A DNA stretch of 10,742 nucleotides from an uncultured Candidatus Competibacteraceae bacterium. GTDB taxonomy: Bacteria; Pseudomonadota; Gammaproteobacteria; Competibacterales; Competibacteraceae. Below, piece by piece: positions 1-8,684 of the stretch. The first letter of the stretch is position 1; the number at the start of each line of letters is the position of its first letter. The stretch spans positions 1 to 10,742 of the forward strand of contig CALMNY010000420.1 in assembly GCA_937872125.1 (NCBI GenBank). The letters run 5' to 3'. A program made the position numbers and the translations under genes. The notes under the pieces were generated by a model. It was not told where the DNA came from. It did not search any database and saw nothing but the letters and a program-made list of their open reading frames with translations.

Positions 1-616
1 TTTCCCAGTACTTCTTCGACAGCACCGGCATCTGACCCATGATCAGCGGCAATTCCCGATTCTCGCCGGGCGCGAAGGTGAACTTTACCTGTCGCTCGCC
101 CAGCTTCTCGGCCTTGGCGACATTGGCGTAATAGAGCCGGAAAAACGGACTGCCTTTAGTCTTCAGCGTCTCGAAGGAAAACAGCACGTCATCGGCGGTG
201 ATCGGACCGCCATCGTGAAATTTCGCCTGGGGCCGAATCGCAAAGGTCACTGACCCGCGATCCTCAGCGACATCCACACTCTCGGCGATCAGCCCATATT
301 CGCTGAACGGCTCGTCGGCGCTACTCATCAGCAACGTTTCAAACAGTTGGCCGATACCGGCGGCGGCTTCGCCCTTGATATTGAAGGGATTGAAGGTGTC
401 GAAGCCGCCGATGGCGGCAAACCGCGCCTCCCCGCCCTTGGGCGCGTTGGGATTGACATAGTCGAAATGCGGGAAATTCGGCCCATACTTCGGCTGGCCG
501 TGCAGGGCGATGCCATGGACCGGGGCGCCCAGCCCGACGGTTGCGACCAGCATACTGACCAGCCCGGCCAAGCCAGCAGTCAGCCGCCGAAAGAAACGGT
601 TTTTTGCGCGCGCCAT
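1..616 (-). CDS. YejA-type oligopeptide ABC transporter substrate-binding protein (N-terminal part, runs off left edge)
   Basis: This is the first 205 codons of a periplasmic solute-binding protein of family SBP_bac_5, which captures peptides and hands them to an ABC permease. Seen: an ATG at 616 with AAGGA (623-627) six bases upstream, then a signal peptide with basic residues 2-11 ([10 protein letters not shown]) and a hydrophobic stretch at about 13-29, with cleavage probably near residues 31-35. After it come [20 protein letters not shown] (35-54) and NPNAPKGG (55-62), close to the start of mature YejA proteins. The family core [20 protein letters not shown] is at about 127-146. YejA proteins are usually about 600 residues, so roughly two thirds lies outside the window. 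Permease genes (yejB, yejE, yejF) would be expected downstream, beyond the left edge, but are not visible. The gene is divergent from fabI. The family call is firm; the exact substrate (microcin C-like or general peptides) is inference. Confidence 0.88.
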   Translation of the reverse strand, partial: MARAKNRFFRRLTAGLAGLVSMLVATVGLGAPVHGIALHGQPKYGPNFPHFDYVNPNAPKGGEARFAAIGGFDTFNPFNIKGEAAAGIGQLFETLLMSSADEPFSEYGLIAESVDVAEDRGSVTFAIRPQAKFHDGGPITADDVLFSFETLKTKGSPFFRLYYANVAKAEKLGERQVKFTFAPGENRELPLIMGQMPVLSKKYWE

Positions 617-688
617 GCACTATCCTTTACAGTTCGCCAAGTTAACAACCACCGTCTAAACGATAACAAAACCGCACAGGAGTTCATT

Positions 689-1474
689 ATGGGCTTTCTC
701 GCCGGCAAACGCGCCCTGATCGTGGGAGTCGCCAGCAACCGTTCCATCGCTTATGGCATCGCTCAGGCCATGCGCCGGGAAGGCGCCGAACTCGCGTTCA
801 CTTATCAGAACGACAAGCTGCAACCCCGGGTCGAGAAGATGGCCGCCGAACTGGGCAGCGCCATCACCCTGCCCTGCGATGTGGAAAGCGACGCCGCCAT
901 CGCGGCGGTGTTCGAGGGGCTCCAGCAACACTGGGACGGGCTGGACATCGTGGTTCATTCGGTGGCCTACGCGCCGCGCGAGGCGCTGGAAGGGGATTTC
1001 CTGGAAGGCATCAGCCGCGAAAATTTCCGCGTCGCCCATGACATCAGTTCCTACAGTTTCGCGGCGCTGGCCAAGGCGGCCCGGCCGCTGATGCAAGGCC
1101 GGCGGGGCGCGCTGATCACCATGACCTATCTGGGCGGCGCGCGGGTGGTGCCCAACTACAACGTCATGGGTCTGGCCAAGGCCAGCCTGGACGCCAACGT
1201 CCGCTATCTGGCCCAGGCGCTGGGGCCGGAAGGCATCCGGGTTAACGCCATTTCCGCCGGGCCGATTCGGACCCTGGCGGCGTCCGGCATCAAGAACTTC
1301 CGCAAGATGCTGGATACCTTCGAGCACATCGCCCCGCTGCGCAAGTGCGTCACCATCGAAGAAGTGGGCAACACCGCAGCATTTTTGTGCTCCGACCTGG
1401 CCTCCGGCATTACCGGCGAAATTGTCTACGTGGATGGCGGTTTCAACACCGTCGCGCTGGGGGCGATGGAATAA
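689..1474 (+). CDS. fabI: Enoyl-[acyl-carrier-protein] reductase (NADH)
   Basis: FabI reduces the trans-2-enoyl-ACP double bond in the last step of each cycle of type II fatty acid synthesis, in the cytoplasm. The 261-residue product matches the usual length (E. coli about 262). It begins [20 protein letters not shown], which carries the variant glycine-rich cofactor site of this atypical short-chain dehydrogenase. The catalytic residues are visible as Tyr147, Tyr157 and Lys164 (Tyr-x6-Lys in [10 protein letters not shown]), followed by the substrate loop [14 protein letters not shown] (188-201). The start is set by AGGAG at 678-682, six bases upstream, and by the match to FabI N-termini; the open frame continues upstream but only over the divergent gene. 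The residue equivalent to E. coli Gly93 is Ala93, as in several natural FabI proteins. It is convergent with ppiD and probably transcribed alone. Confidence 0.96.
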   Translation: MGFLAGKRALIVGVASNRSIAYGIAQAMRREGAELAFTYQNDKLQPRVEKMAAELGSAITLPCDVESDAAIAAVFEGLQQHWDGLDIVVHSVAYAPREALEGDFLEGISRENFRVAHDISSYSFAALAKAARPLMQGRRGALITMTYLGGARVVPNYNVMGLAKASLDANVRYLAQALGPEGIRVNAISAGPIRTLAASGIKNFRKMLDTFEHIAPLRKCVTIEEVGNTAAFLCSDLASGITGEIVYVDGGFNTVALGAME

Positions 1475-1491
1475 TACTCATTTCCGGTAAT

Positions 1492-1526
1492 CCCCCACCC
1501 CAGCCCTCCCCCACAAGAGGGGAGGG
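1492..1526. repeat. GC-rich dispersed intergenic repeat with hairpin between convergent fabI and ppiD
   Basis: The arms CCCTCCCC (1504-1511) and GGGGAGGG (1519-1526) are perfect complements around a seven-base loop, preceded by a C-rich stretch from 1492. Read through on the plus strand, it translates as PPPQPSPTRGEG, a spurious peptide common in proteobacterial databases because this intergenic repeat is widespread. It fills the gap between two convergent genes and could limit read-through. On the plus strand it is followed only by a mildly T-rich stretch, so a true intrinsic terminator is not supported. Confidence 0.65.
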
Positions 1527-1537
1527 AGTCTTCATTC

Positions 1538-3460
1538 CTACAGACGGTCGTTGTAATTCACCACCTTGGTCCTGGCCCGCACGCTATCCAGCAGCTTATC
1601 GAACTCATCGGCGCCAGCCCGTTGCGCCAGTTGTTGCGCCAAGGTCTTGCGCTCATCCTCGGAAAGTGAGTCCTTCTGGCCAGGCGTGACCCGAATAACT
1701 TCCAGCACCACCTGATCGCCGTTCGCCAGCGTCGTGGAACCTACTGCGACCTGACCGGCGTCTGGTTGCGGCAACCGGAACGCAGCCTCCAACACCGCAG
1801 GGTCTACCGTCGTAGCGTCGCGCCCTGCCAACCCGACATTTTTGAACTCACCGCCAAACTCCGTAGCCAGGATTTGCGGATGCTCGCCCTTGGCGGCGCG
1901 CGCCTTCAGCGTCTCCGCATCCTTGGCGATGGCTTCGCGAGCCTTCTGCTCGCGCAATGCCTTGACGATGTCCTCGCGGGACTCTTCCAGACTGCGCGGT
2001 GTGGCGTCCTTGTGCGCCTTGACCCGGATCATCACAATATGGCCCGGCTCCAGTTCCAGCGGTTCGCTGTTGACGCCGCGCTTGAGCACATCTTCGCCAA
2101 AGGCGCTCTCCGCGACTTTGGGGTTAGCGGCGATGCCCTCTCCACCCTTGCGCTCAAACCAACTGCTTTCTTGAACCGGCACATTCAGTGCTTTGGCCGC
2201 CGGTTCCAGGCTGTCGGGATGTTCATAACCCAGATTAGCGAGCGTCTGGCTGATTTCGTACAAGCGGTTCTCGGCTTTCTGCTGGCGCAGTTCCGCCACC
2301 ACCGTCTCACGTACTTCCTCGAATGGTTTCACCTGGGCGGGCGTGAGGTTATCCAGTCGGATAATGTGGAAACCGGACGGCATCCGCACCGGTTCGCTGA
2401 CCTCGCCCACTTTCGCCAAGGCGAACAGGGCATTTTCAAAGGCTGGACTGTCAAACATGCCCTTGTTGATGACGCCCAGTTCAGCGCCCTCCAGTTCGCC
2501 AGACGCATCGGTCTTGGCTTCCTGCAACGCCTGGTCGAAACTCTTGCCGCCAGAGCGGATGCTGTCGGCGATTTGCTGCGCCTTGGCGCGCGCCTTTTCC
2601 ACGGCCTCTTCACTGGCGTTCGGTGGCAGCTTAACCAGAATATGCGAAGCCGAGCGTTCCTCGGGGCGACCGTACTTGGCAATCTGCTCCTCGTAGGCGG
2701 CCTTCAGTTCCTCTTCACTGGTCGTAACGCCTTCGGCGATTTGCGCCAGCTTGAGTTCGATAAACTGGATTTGCACCTGTTCGGGATTGACAAAACGTTC
2801 TTTGTTTTTCTCAAAGTATTCCTGGATGGCGCTATCCTCCACCGTCACCCGGGCCGCGTACTGGGCCAGCGGCAACACCACGTACTGCACTTCCCGCTGC
2901 TGTTTGAGCAGGGCGATCCATTGCTCCAGCTCCGACGGCGTCACCAGGGCCGACGCAATCACCCCAGTGCGCAGTTGCTCGGTCGCCAGCGACTGCCGCA
3001 TGCTCTCTTCAAACGCCGCGGCGCTATACCCCTGATTGCGCAGCAACCGTTCGTATAACTCCCGGTCGAAGCCGCCGTTCTGCTGAAAAATCGGTAGCGC
3101 CAGAACGGCATCGTGCAGTTGCTGGTCGCCGACCCGAAATCCCTGATCGTGCGCGCTCTGGTTCAGCACCCGCTCATCCACCAGTTGCCGCAATACGTCC
3201 TGTTTCAGACGCGGCCCCTCCAGCAACGCCGGATCCACGTTGCTGCCCAGCATGGCTTGCAGACGCTGGCGCTGCTGCTGATAGGCGCGCTGAAATTCCT
3301 GGAGCGAAATCTTGCTGTCGCCCACCACGGCGGCATCCATCGGCCCGCCGCCCTCAAAGTAATAATTGATGCCCCATACCGCGAACGGAATAGTCAGCAA
3401 ACCGACGATGGTATAGGCGAACCAGCCTTTGGCGTGATCACGGATTTTCTGTAGCAGCAT
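1538..3460 (-). CDS. ppiD: Membrane-anchored periplasmic chaperone / parvulin-like PpiD
   Basis: PpiD is an inner-membrane-anchored periplasmic chaperone that sits near the Sec translocon and helps newly exported proteins fold. The 640-residue product compares with about 623 in E. coli. Seen: a short cytoplasmic N-terminus (MLLQKIRDHAKG), one membrane segment at about 13-34, a SurA_N/PpiD-type helical region at about 40-200, and a parvulin domain at about 265-370. That domain begins ASHILVKLP (271-279) and ends GFHIIRLDN (363-371). A long helical C-terminal chaperone part follows. The usual GGDLGW motif of active parvulins is replaced by GELEGAELGVINKG (321-334), so prolyl isomerase activity is doubtful; the E. 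coli parvulin domain is also reported to lack activity. No strong ribosome-binding site precedes the ATG, but the N-terminus matches the family. A terminator upstream separates it from the tRNA genes, so it should have its own promoter, which I could not identify. Confidence 0.95.
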   Translation of the reverse strand: MLLQKIRDHAKGWFAYTIVGLLTIPFAVWGINYYFEGGGPMDAAVVGDSKISLQEFQRAYQQQRQRLQAMLGSNVDPALLEGPRLKQDVLRQLVDERVLNQSAHDQGFRVGDQQLHDAVLALPIFQQNGGFDRELYERLLRNQGYSAAAFEESMRQSLATEQLRTGVIASALVTPSELEQWIALLKQQREVQYVVLPLAQYAARVTVEDSAIQEYFEKNKERFVNPEQVQIQFIELKLAQIAEGVTTSEEELKAAYEEQIAKYGRPEERSASHILVKLPPNASEEAVEKARAKAQQIADSIRSGGKSFDQALQEAKTDASGELEGAELGVINKGMFDSPAFENALFALAKVGEVSEPVRMPSGFHIIRLDNLTPAQVKPFEEVRETVVAELRQQKAENRLYEISQTLANLGYEHPDSLEPAAKALNVPVQESSWFERKGGEGIAANPKVAESAFGEDVLKRGVNSEPLELEPGHIVMIRVKAHKDATPRSLEESREDIVKALREQKAREAIAKDAETLKARAAKGEHPQILATEFGGEFKNVGLAGRDATTVDPAVLEAAFRLPQPDAGQVAVGSTTLANGDQVVLEVIRVTPGQKDSLSEDERKTLAQQLAQRAGADEFDKLLDSVRARTKVVNYNDRL

Positions 3461-3517
3461 GGCGACGACCCGGTTTTACAGCAGAGTGCGGGAAGGAAAA
3501 ACGCGGCGGACGCGCAT

Positions 3518-3542
3518 AAAAAAGGGTGTCTGAACGACACCC
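3518..3542 (-). terminator. Rho-independent terminator of the hupB-tRNA-Val-tRNA-Asp transcript
   Basis: On the minus strand this reads GGGTGTC, loop GTTCA, GACACCC, then six T. The stem is seven perfect base pairs. It starts nine bases after the tRNA-Asp CCA end and lies ahead of ppiD, so it closes the tRNA transcript and separates it from ppiD. Confidence 0.93.
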
Positions 3543-3551
3543 CTGAGTATA

Positions 3552-3628
3552 TGGCGGAGCGGACGGGGCTCGAACCCGCGACCCCCGGCGTGACAGGCCG
3601 GTATTCTAACCATCTGAACTACCGCTCC
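3552..3628 (-). tRNA. tRNA-Asp (anticodon GTC)
   Basis: This is a 77-nucleotide tRNA including an encoded CCA (3552-3554). The acceptor stem GGAGCGG (from 3628) pairs fully with CCGCTCC, with discriminator G. The anticodon loop CTGTCAC gives GTC, and the T-arm carries GGTTCGAGCC. It lies 13 bases after tRNA-Val and nine bases before an intrinsic terminator, so the two tRNAs are processed from one precursor. A Val-Asp tRNA pair beside hupB/ppiD is a known gammaproteobacterial arrangement. Confidence 0.98.
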
Positions 3629-3641
3629 GGCATCCAAACCG

Positions 3642-3717
3642 TGGTGGGTGCTGAGGGGTTTGAACCCCCGACCCTCGCCTTGTAAGGGCGATGCTCTCCC
3701 AACTGAGCTAAGCACCC
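3642..3717 (-). tRNA. tRNA-Val (anticodon TAC)
   Basis: This is a 76-nucleotide tRNA with encoded CCA (3642-3644) and discriminator A. The acceptor stem GGGTGCT pairs with AGCACCC, the D-arm is AGCTCAGTTGGGAGAGC, and the anticodon loop CTTACAA gives TAC (valine). Its 5' end is only 14 bases after the hupB stop codon. That leaves no room for a separate promoter between them, so it is probably cut from the hupB transcript unless a promoter lies inside hupB. Confidence 0.98.
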
Positions 3718-3731
3718 TCTATGAAAGAGGG
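3715..3731 (-). promoter_or_regulatory. Small hairpin joining the hupB 3' end to the tRNA-Val 5' end
   Basis: On the minus strand CCCTCT (3731-3726), loop TTCAT, AGAGGG (3720-3715) forms a six-base-pair stem directly after the hupB TAG. Its 3' arm contains the first three bases (GGG) of mature tRNA-Val, so the hairpin competes with the tRNA acceptor stem in the precursor. A role in precursor processing or in protecting the hupB mRNA end is inference. Confidence 0.5.
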
Positions 3732-4004
3732 CTATTTTACAGTGTCCCGGAACGTTTTACCAGCTTTGAACACTGGAGTTTTGCTGGCTTTCAGTTCCAT
3801 CGGCTGACCGGTCTTGGGATTATGACCGGTCCGGGCCGGACGCTCGCGCATCGAGAAGGTGCCAAATCCGGTGAGCACCACGGAATCTCCTTTCTGGAGG
3901 GCGCCCTGAATCGCATCCAGAACCGCAGTCACCGCTTTGCCCGCAGCGGCTTTGGACAGATCGGTGGCCTGGGCGACAGCATCAACAAGTTCGGTTTTAT
4001 TCAT
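3732..4004 (-). CDS. hupB: DNA-binding protein HU-beta
   Basis: HU is a small dimeric nucleoid protein that bends and compacts DNA without sequence specificity. The 90-residue product has the exact family length. It shows the helical dimer core (1-40), the signature GFGTF (46-50), and the flexible DNA-binding beta-arm RERPARTGHNPKTG (53-66) with the intercalating Pro63. Position 61 is His where most HU proteins have Arg, a conservative-looking change in the DNA-contacting arm. The ATG at 4004 follows an AAGGAAGA ribosome-binding site. It has its own consensus-like promoter immediately downstream of lon and a leader of about 90 bases containing a hairpin. It is followed by tRNA-Val after only 14 bases. 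The position lon-hupB-ppiD supports hupB rather than hupA. Confidence 0.96.
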   Translation of the reverse strand: MNKTELVDAVAQATDLSKAAAGKAVTAVLDAIQGALQKGDSVVLTGFGTFSMRERPARTGHNPKTGQPMELKASKTPVFKAGKTFRDTVK

Positions 4005-4044
4005 AAGGCTCTTCCTTTGCGGTGTTGTACGTTATTGGGTTTGG

Positions 4045-4073
4045 GGGTTAGCCCGCGTGGCGAGCGATAACCC
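4045..4073 (-). promoter_or_regulatory. Hairpin in the hupB 5' leader
   Basis: In the hupB mRNA sense this reads GGGTTA, TC bulge, GCTCGC, loop CAC, GCGGGC, TAACCC. That gives two stacked six-base-pair stems. One pair is a G-U wobble in the RNA of this strand, while the complementary strand would have a C-A mismatch, which points to an RNA structure made from the minus strand. It is not followed by a T run, so it is not an intrinsic terminator. It lies between the predicted transcription start (near 4097) and the start codon. Confidence 0.5.
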
Positions 4074-4103
4074 GCGCCCCGGAAGAAAGACAGTGCTTTC
4101 ATC

Positions 4104-4133
4104 CTTATAGCAGGGCGTTTCAAGCAGTGTCAA
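4104..4133 (-). promoter_or_regulatory. Sigma-70 promoter for hupB
   Basis: On the minus strand there is a perfect -35 TTGACA (4133-4128), an 18-base spacer and a -10 TATAAG (4109-4104). The -35 begins about 20 bases after the lon stop codon. It predicts a start near 4097 and a leader of about 93 bases, so hupB and the downstream tRNAs can be transcribed independently of lon. Confidence 0.78.
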
Positions 4134-4153
4134 TTGGCGACCGACTCCATTTC

Positions 4154-6604
4154 TCAATGGGCGCGCACGCCATCCAGGACGCCGCCGGTCTTGGCGGCGG
4201 GTTCCGGCACAGCCACGGCTTCATCCGGTTCCGCCGTGTCCCGGACCTTGGGCGCCGGTTGCGTTTGCAACGCAATCTCCAGCACCTGATCAATCCAGCG
4301 CACCGGCCGCACTTCCAGCCGGGCCAGGATATTTTCCGGGACTTCCGCCAAATCCTTGCGATTTTCCTCGGGAATCACCACGGTGGCGACGCTGCCCCGG
4401 TGTGCGGCCAGCAACTTTTCCTTGAGGCCGCCGATGGGCAGCACCTCGCCGCGCAAGGTGATCTCGCCGGTCATGGCGACGCTGGCCCGTGCAGGAATTC
4501 GGGTCAGGGCTGAGACCAGCGCCGTACACATACCGATGCCGGCGCTGGGACCATCCTTGGGCGTGGCCCCTTCGGGCACATGAATGTGCAGATCGTAGTT
4601 CTGATGAAAATCCGGGTCTATGCCCAGCAGCTCGGCGCGGCTGCGCACTACGGTCATCGCCGCCTGGATGGATTCCCGCATCACTTCGCCCAACTGGCCG
4701 GTGTGGATCAGTTTGCCCTTGCCCGGCACCAGCGCCGCTTCGATGCGGAGCAACTCGCCGCCAACCTCGGTCCAGGCCAGACCGGTCACCTGGCCGATCT
4801 GATCCTCCTCCTCAGCCAGACCGTAGCGGAACCGGCGCACGCCCAGGTATTTCTCCAGCAGGTCAGCGCCAACCACCGTCCTGTGGTCGGTAGGATGCAG
4901 GGTAATATCCTTGACCACCTTGCGGCAAATCTTGGCGATCTCGCGCTCGAGATTACGCACCCCGGCTTCGCGGGTATAGAAGTGAATAATGCCGCGGATG
5001 GCGTCTTCGGCGATCTCCAGTTCATCCTCTTTGAGGCCATTGTTGGCGATCTGCTTGGGAACCAGATAACGCAGCGCGATGTTCAGTTTCTCATCCTCGG
5101 TATAGCCGGGGATACGAATCACTTCCATGCGGTCCAGCAACGGCGGTGGAATGTTGAGCGAGTTGGCGGTCGCTACGAACATCACGTCCGACAGGTCAAA
5201 ATCCACTTCCAGATAGTGATCATTGAACGTGCTGTTCTGCTCGGGGTCGAGCACTTCCAGCAGGGCCGACGAGGGATCGCCCCGGAAATCCATGGACATC
5301 TTGTCAATTTCGTCGAACAGAAACAACGGATTGCGCACGCCGGCCTTAGCCAGGTTCTGGATGATCTTGCCGGGCAGCGAGCCGATATAGGTGCGGCGGT
5401 GGCCGCGAATCTCCGCCTCGTCGCGCACCCCGCCCAACGACATCCGCACGAATTTGCGGTTAGTGGCGCGGGCGATAGAGCGTCCCAGCGAGGTCTTGCC
5501 CACGCCTGGCGGCCCGACCAGGCACAGGATGGGTCCCTTGAGCTTGCGCGCCCGCTGTTGCACAGCGAGATATTCAAGAATCCGTTCCTTGACCTTTTCC
5601 AGCCCATAGTGATCGGCTTCCAGAATCTCTCCGGCGGCGACCAGGTCCTGATGAATTTTGGTGCGCTTGCGCCACGGCACGTTGACCAGCCAGTCAATGT
5701 AGTTACGCACTACCGTCGCCTCGGCGGACATGGGCGACATCATCTTCAGCTTGTTCAATTCCGCCTGCGCCTTGGCCTTGGTCTCCTTGGGCATCCCCGC
5801 CCGCTCGATGCGCTGGCCCAGTTCCTCGATTTCGTTGGGCGCATCCTCCAGGTCGCCGAGTTCCTTCTGAATCGCCTTGATCTGCTCGTTCAGATAGTAC
5901 TCGCGCTGGCTCTTCTCCATCTGCTGCTTGACCCGGCCGCGGATGCGTTTCTCGACCTGGAGAATATCAATTTCGCCTTCCACCAGAGCGAGCAGGTGTT
6001 CAAGCCGTTCGGGCAGATCCTGGATTTCCAGAACTTTCTGCTTCTCATCGAGCTTGAGCGTCATGTGGGCCGCGATCGTGTCGGCCAGCCGGTTCGGGTC
6101 TTCGATACTGGCGACGGAACTGAGCACCTCGCCCGGAATCTTCTTGTTGAGCTTGACGTACTGATCAAAGGTGTTGAGCAGCGAGCGCATCAGCCCCTGC
6201 ACTTCCTGGGCCTCCCCTTCTTCCGGCAGTATTTCCAGCGCCGATACTTCGGCGATGAAACAGGACCGGGTTTCGGTGAACCGGTGGATGCACACTCGGT
6301 GGGTGCCCTCCACCAGCACCTTGACCGTGCCATCCGGCAGCCGCAGCAATTGCAGAATATTGGCCAGCGTGCCGATCGCGTACAAATCGCTGGTGCGCGG
6401 GTCGTCCACCTCAGCGCCGCGCTGCGCCACCAGCACGATGCGCTTGTTCTGCTGCATCGCCAGATCGAGCGCATGGATGGATTTCTCTCGCCCCACGAAC
6501 AGCGGGATGACCATGTGCGGATAGACGACCACGTCGCGCAGCGGCAACACGGGCATCAGCGCGTGGCTGGGCAAACTGTCAAACGGGATTTCGCTACGCT
6601 TCAT
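4154..6604 (-). CDS. lon: ATP-dependent protease Lon
   Basis: Lon is a cytoplasmic homo-hexameric protease that unfolds and degrades damaged and short-lived regulatory proteins using ATP. The 816-residue product contains the LON N-terminal substrate domain (about 16-210) and a coiled linker (about 215-290). The AAA+ module follows, with Walker [10 protein letters not shown] (364-372) and Walker B LFLFDEID (427-434). The protease domain has the Ser-Lys dyad, Ser687 in DGPSAG and Lys730 in GGLKEK, 43 residues apart as in E. coli (679 and 722). The start at 6604 is preferred over the longer open frame (to 6727) because [24 protein letters not shown] matches Lon N-termini, GGAG lies upstream, and the extension would overlap clpX. 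The last roughly 36 residues are a Pro/Ala/Glu-rich tail beyond the usual domain. The gene lies 43 bases after clpX, consistent with cotranscription. Confidence 0.97.
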   Translation of the reverse strand: MKRSEIPFDSLPSHALMPVLPLRDVVVYPHMVIPLFVGREKSIHALDLAMQQNKRIVLVAQRGAEVDDPRTSDLYAIGTLANILQLLRLPDGTVKVLVEGTHRVCIHRFTETRSCFIAEVSALEILPEEGEAQEVQGLMRSLLNTFDQYVKLNKKIPGEVLSSVASIEDPNRLADTIAAHMTLKLDEKQKVLEIQDLPERLEHLLALVEGEIDILQVEKRIRGRVKQQMEKSQREYYLNEQIKAIQKELGDLEDAPNEIEELGQRIERAGMPKETKAKAQAELNKLKMMSPMSAEATVVRNYIDWLVNVPWRKRTKIHQDLVAAGEILEADHYGLEKVKERILEYLAVQQRARKLKGPILCLVGPPGVGKTSLGRSIARATNRKFVRMSLGGVRDEAEIRGHRRTYIGSLPGKIIQNLAKAGVRNPLFLFDEIDKMSMDFRGDPSSALLEVLDPEQNSTFNDHYLEVDFDLSDVMFVATANSLNIPPPLLDRMEVIRIPGYTEDEKLNIALRYLVPKQIANNGLKEDELEIAEDAIRGIIHFYTREAGVRNLEREIAKICRKVVKDITLHPTDHRTVVGADLLEKYLGVRRFRYGLAEEEDQIGQVTGLAWTEVGGELLRIEAALVPGKGKLIHTGQLGEVMRESIQAAMTVVRSRAELLGIDPDFHQNYDLHIHVPEGATPKDGPSAGIGMCTALVSALTRIPARASVAMTGEITLRGEVLPIGGLKEKLLAAHRGSVATVVIPEENRKDLAEVPENILARLEVRPVRWIDQVLEIALQTQPAPKVRDTAEPDEAVAVPEPAAKTGGVLDGVRAH

Positions 6605-6647
6605 GAGGCAGGCTCTCCGGGCGCACGCCGGCAGTAGGGATGAGCGG

Positions 6648-7931
<1,284 letters not shown>

Positions 7932-8006
7932 CAGGCCATCCTCGTCATGGCGCGGTCGGTGGAGCCAGCCAACGCCGGCTTCCAGCGGATATCGCATGAT
8001 CGGCGC

Positions 8007-8029
8007 CGCCGGGGTATGCACACCCGGCG
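8007..8029 (-). promoter_or_regulatory. GC-rich hairpin in the clpP-clpX gap
   Basis: On the minus strand CGCCGGGT, a six-base loop and ACCCCGGCG pair over eight base pairs with one bulged C. It lies within the 123-base gap (7932-8054). No T run follows, so it is not an intrinsic terminator. A role in mRNA processing or stability between clpP and clpX is only inference. I see no convincing promoter in the rest of this gap. Confidence 0.35.
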
Positions 8030-8054
8030 ACGGCGGGAGATACGAATGGGATCG

Positions 8055-8684
8055 TTAACTGGCGGGAACGCGCTGGTTCAAGACGGCGTCAATCAGGCCA
8101 TATTCGACCGCCTCGGCCCCACCCATAAAATTGTCGCGGTCGGTATCAACCGCAATTTTTTCGACCGGTTGGCCGGTATGTTTGGCCAGAATACGGTTGA
8201 GCCGGTCCCGAACCAGCAGAATTTCCCGGGCGTGAATGTCGAAATCACTGGCCTGGCCCTGAAAGCCGCCCAGTGGCTGATGGATCATCACCCGCGAATG
8301 CGGCAGGCAGAACCGTTTGCCCGCCGCACCACCAGCCAGCAGCAGCGCGCCCATGCTGGCGGCCTGGCCCACGCACATGGTGCTGACATCCGGCTTGATA
8401 AATTGCATGGTGTCGTAGATCGCCAGGCCAGCGCTGACCGAACCGCCCGGCGAGTTGATGTAGAGATGGATGTCCTTATCGGGATTCTCGGCCTCCAGGA
8501 ACAGAAGCTGCGCTACGATCAGATTGGCGGCGTAATCCTCGACCGGCCCCACCAGAAACACCACCCGCTCCTTGAGCAGGCGGGAATAGATATCGTAGGC
8601 TCGTTCGCCGCGCGCGGTCTGCTCGACCACGATCGGCACCAGATTGAGCGCCTGGATGGCGGTAGCAGAACCTTTTTCGCTCAT
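8055..8684 (-). CDS. clpP: ATP-dependent Clp protease proteolytic subunit ClpP
   Basis: ClpP is the serine protease that forms a tetradecameric barrel and degrades proteins fed by ClpX or ClpA. The 209-residue product (E. coli precursor 207) carries the full triad: Ser110 in GQAASMGA, His135 in [10 protein letters not shown], and Asp184 in DRDNFMGG. The glycine-rich oxyanion region NSPGGSV is at 77-83. The first roughly 14 residues correspond to the short self-cleaved propeptide of the family. The ATG at 8684 overlaps the tig stop codon in an ATGA, and a GGAG-like site lies in the tig tail, so translation is probably coupled to tig. clpX follows after 123 bases. All active-site residues are intact. 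Confidence 0.97.
   Translation of the reverse strand: MSEKGSATAIQALNLVPIVVEQTARGERAYDIYSRLLKERVVFLVGPVEDYAANLIVAQLLFLEAENPDKDIHLYINSPGGSVSAGLAIYDTMQFIKPDVSTMCVGQAASMGALLLAGGAAGKRFCLPHSRVMIHQPLGGFQGQASDFDIHAREILLVRDRLNRILAKHTGQPVEKIAVDTDRDNFMGGAEAVEYGLIDAVLNQRVPAS

Noticed and set aside
347..688. In-frame open extension of fabI by 114 codons
   Set aside because: It lies antisense to the YejA-type gene, has no FabI likeness, and a good ribosome-binding site marks the start at 689.
1766..3058. 430-codon open frame antisense to ppiD
   Set aside because: It is a codon-bias shadow of ppiD with no recognisable motifs.
3476..3715. 79-codon minus-strand open frame across the two tRNAs
   Set aside because: It is an accidental translation of tRNA-Val and tRNA-Asp sequence, a common false prediction.
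4580..6637. 685-codon open frame antisense to lon
   Set aside because: Long antisense frames are common opposite GC-rich genes. It is rich in His, Gln, Leu and Arg, has no domain I recognise, and mirrors lon codon structure.
7932..8021. Longer clpX start (30 extra codons)
   Set aside because: The extra residues do not resemble ClpX, whose N-terminus begins just before the zinc-binding cysteines.
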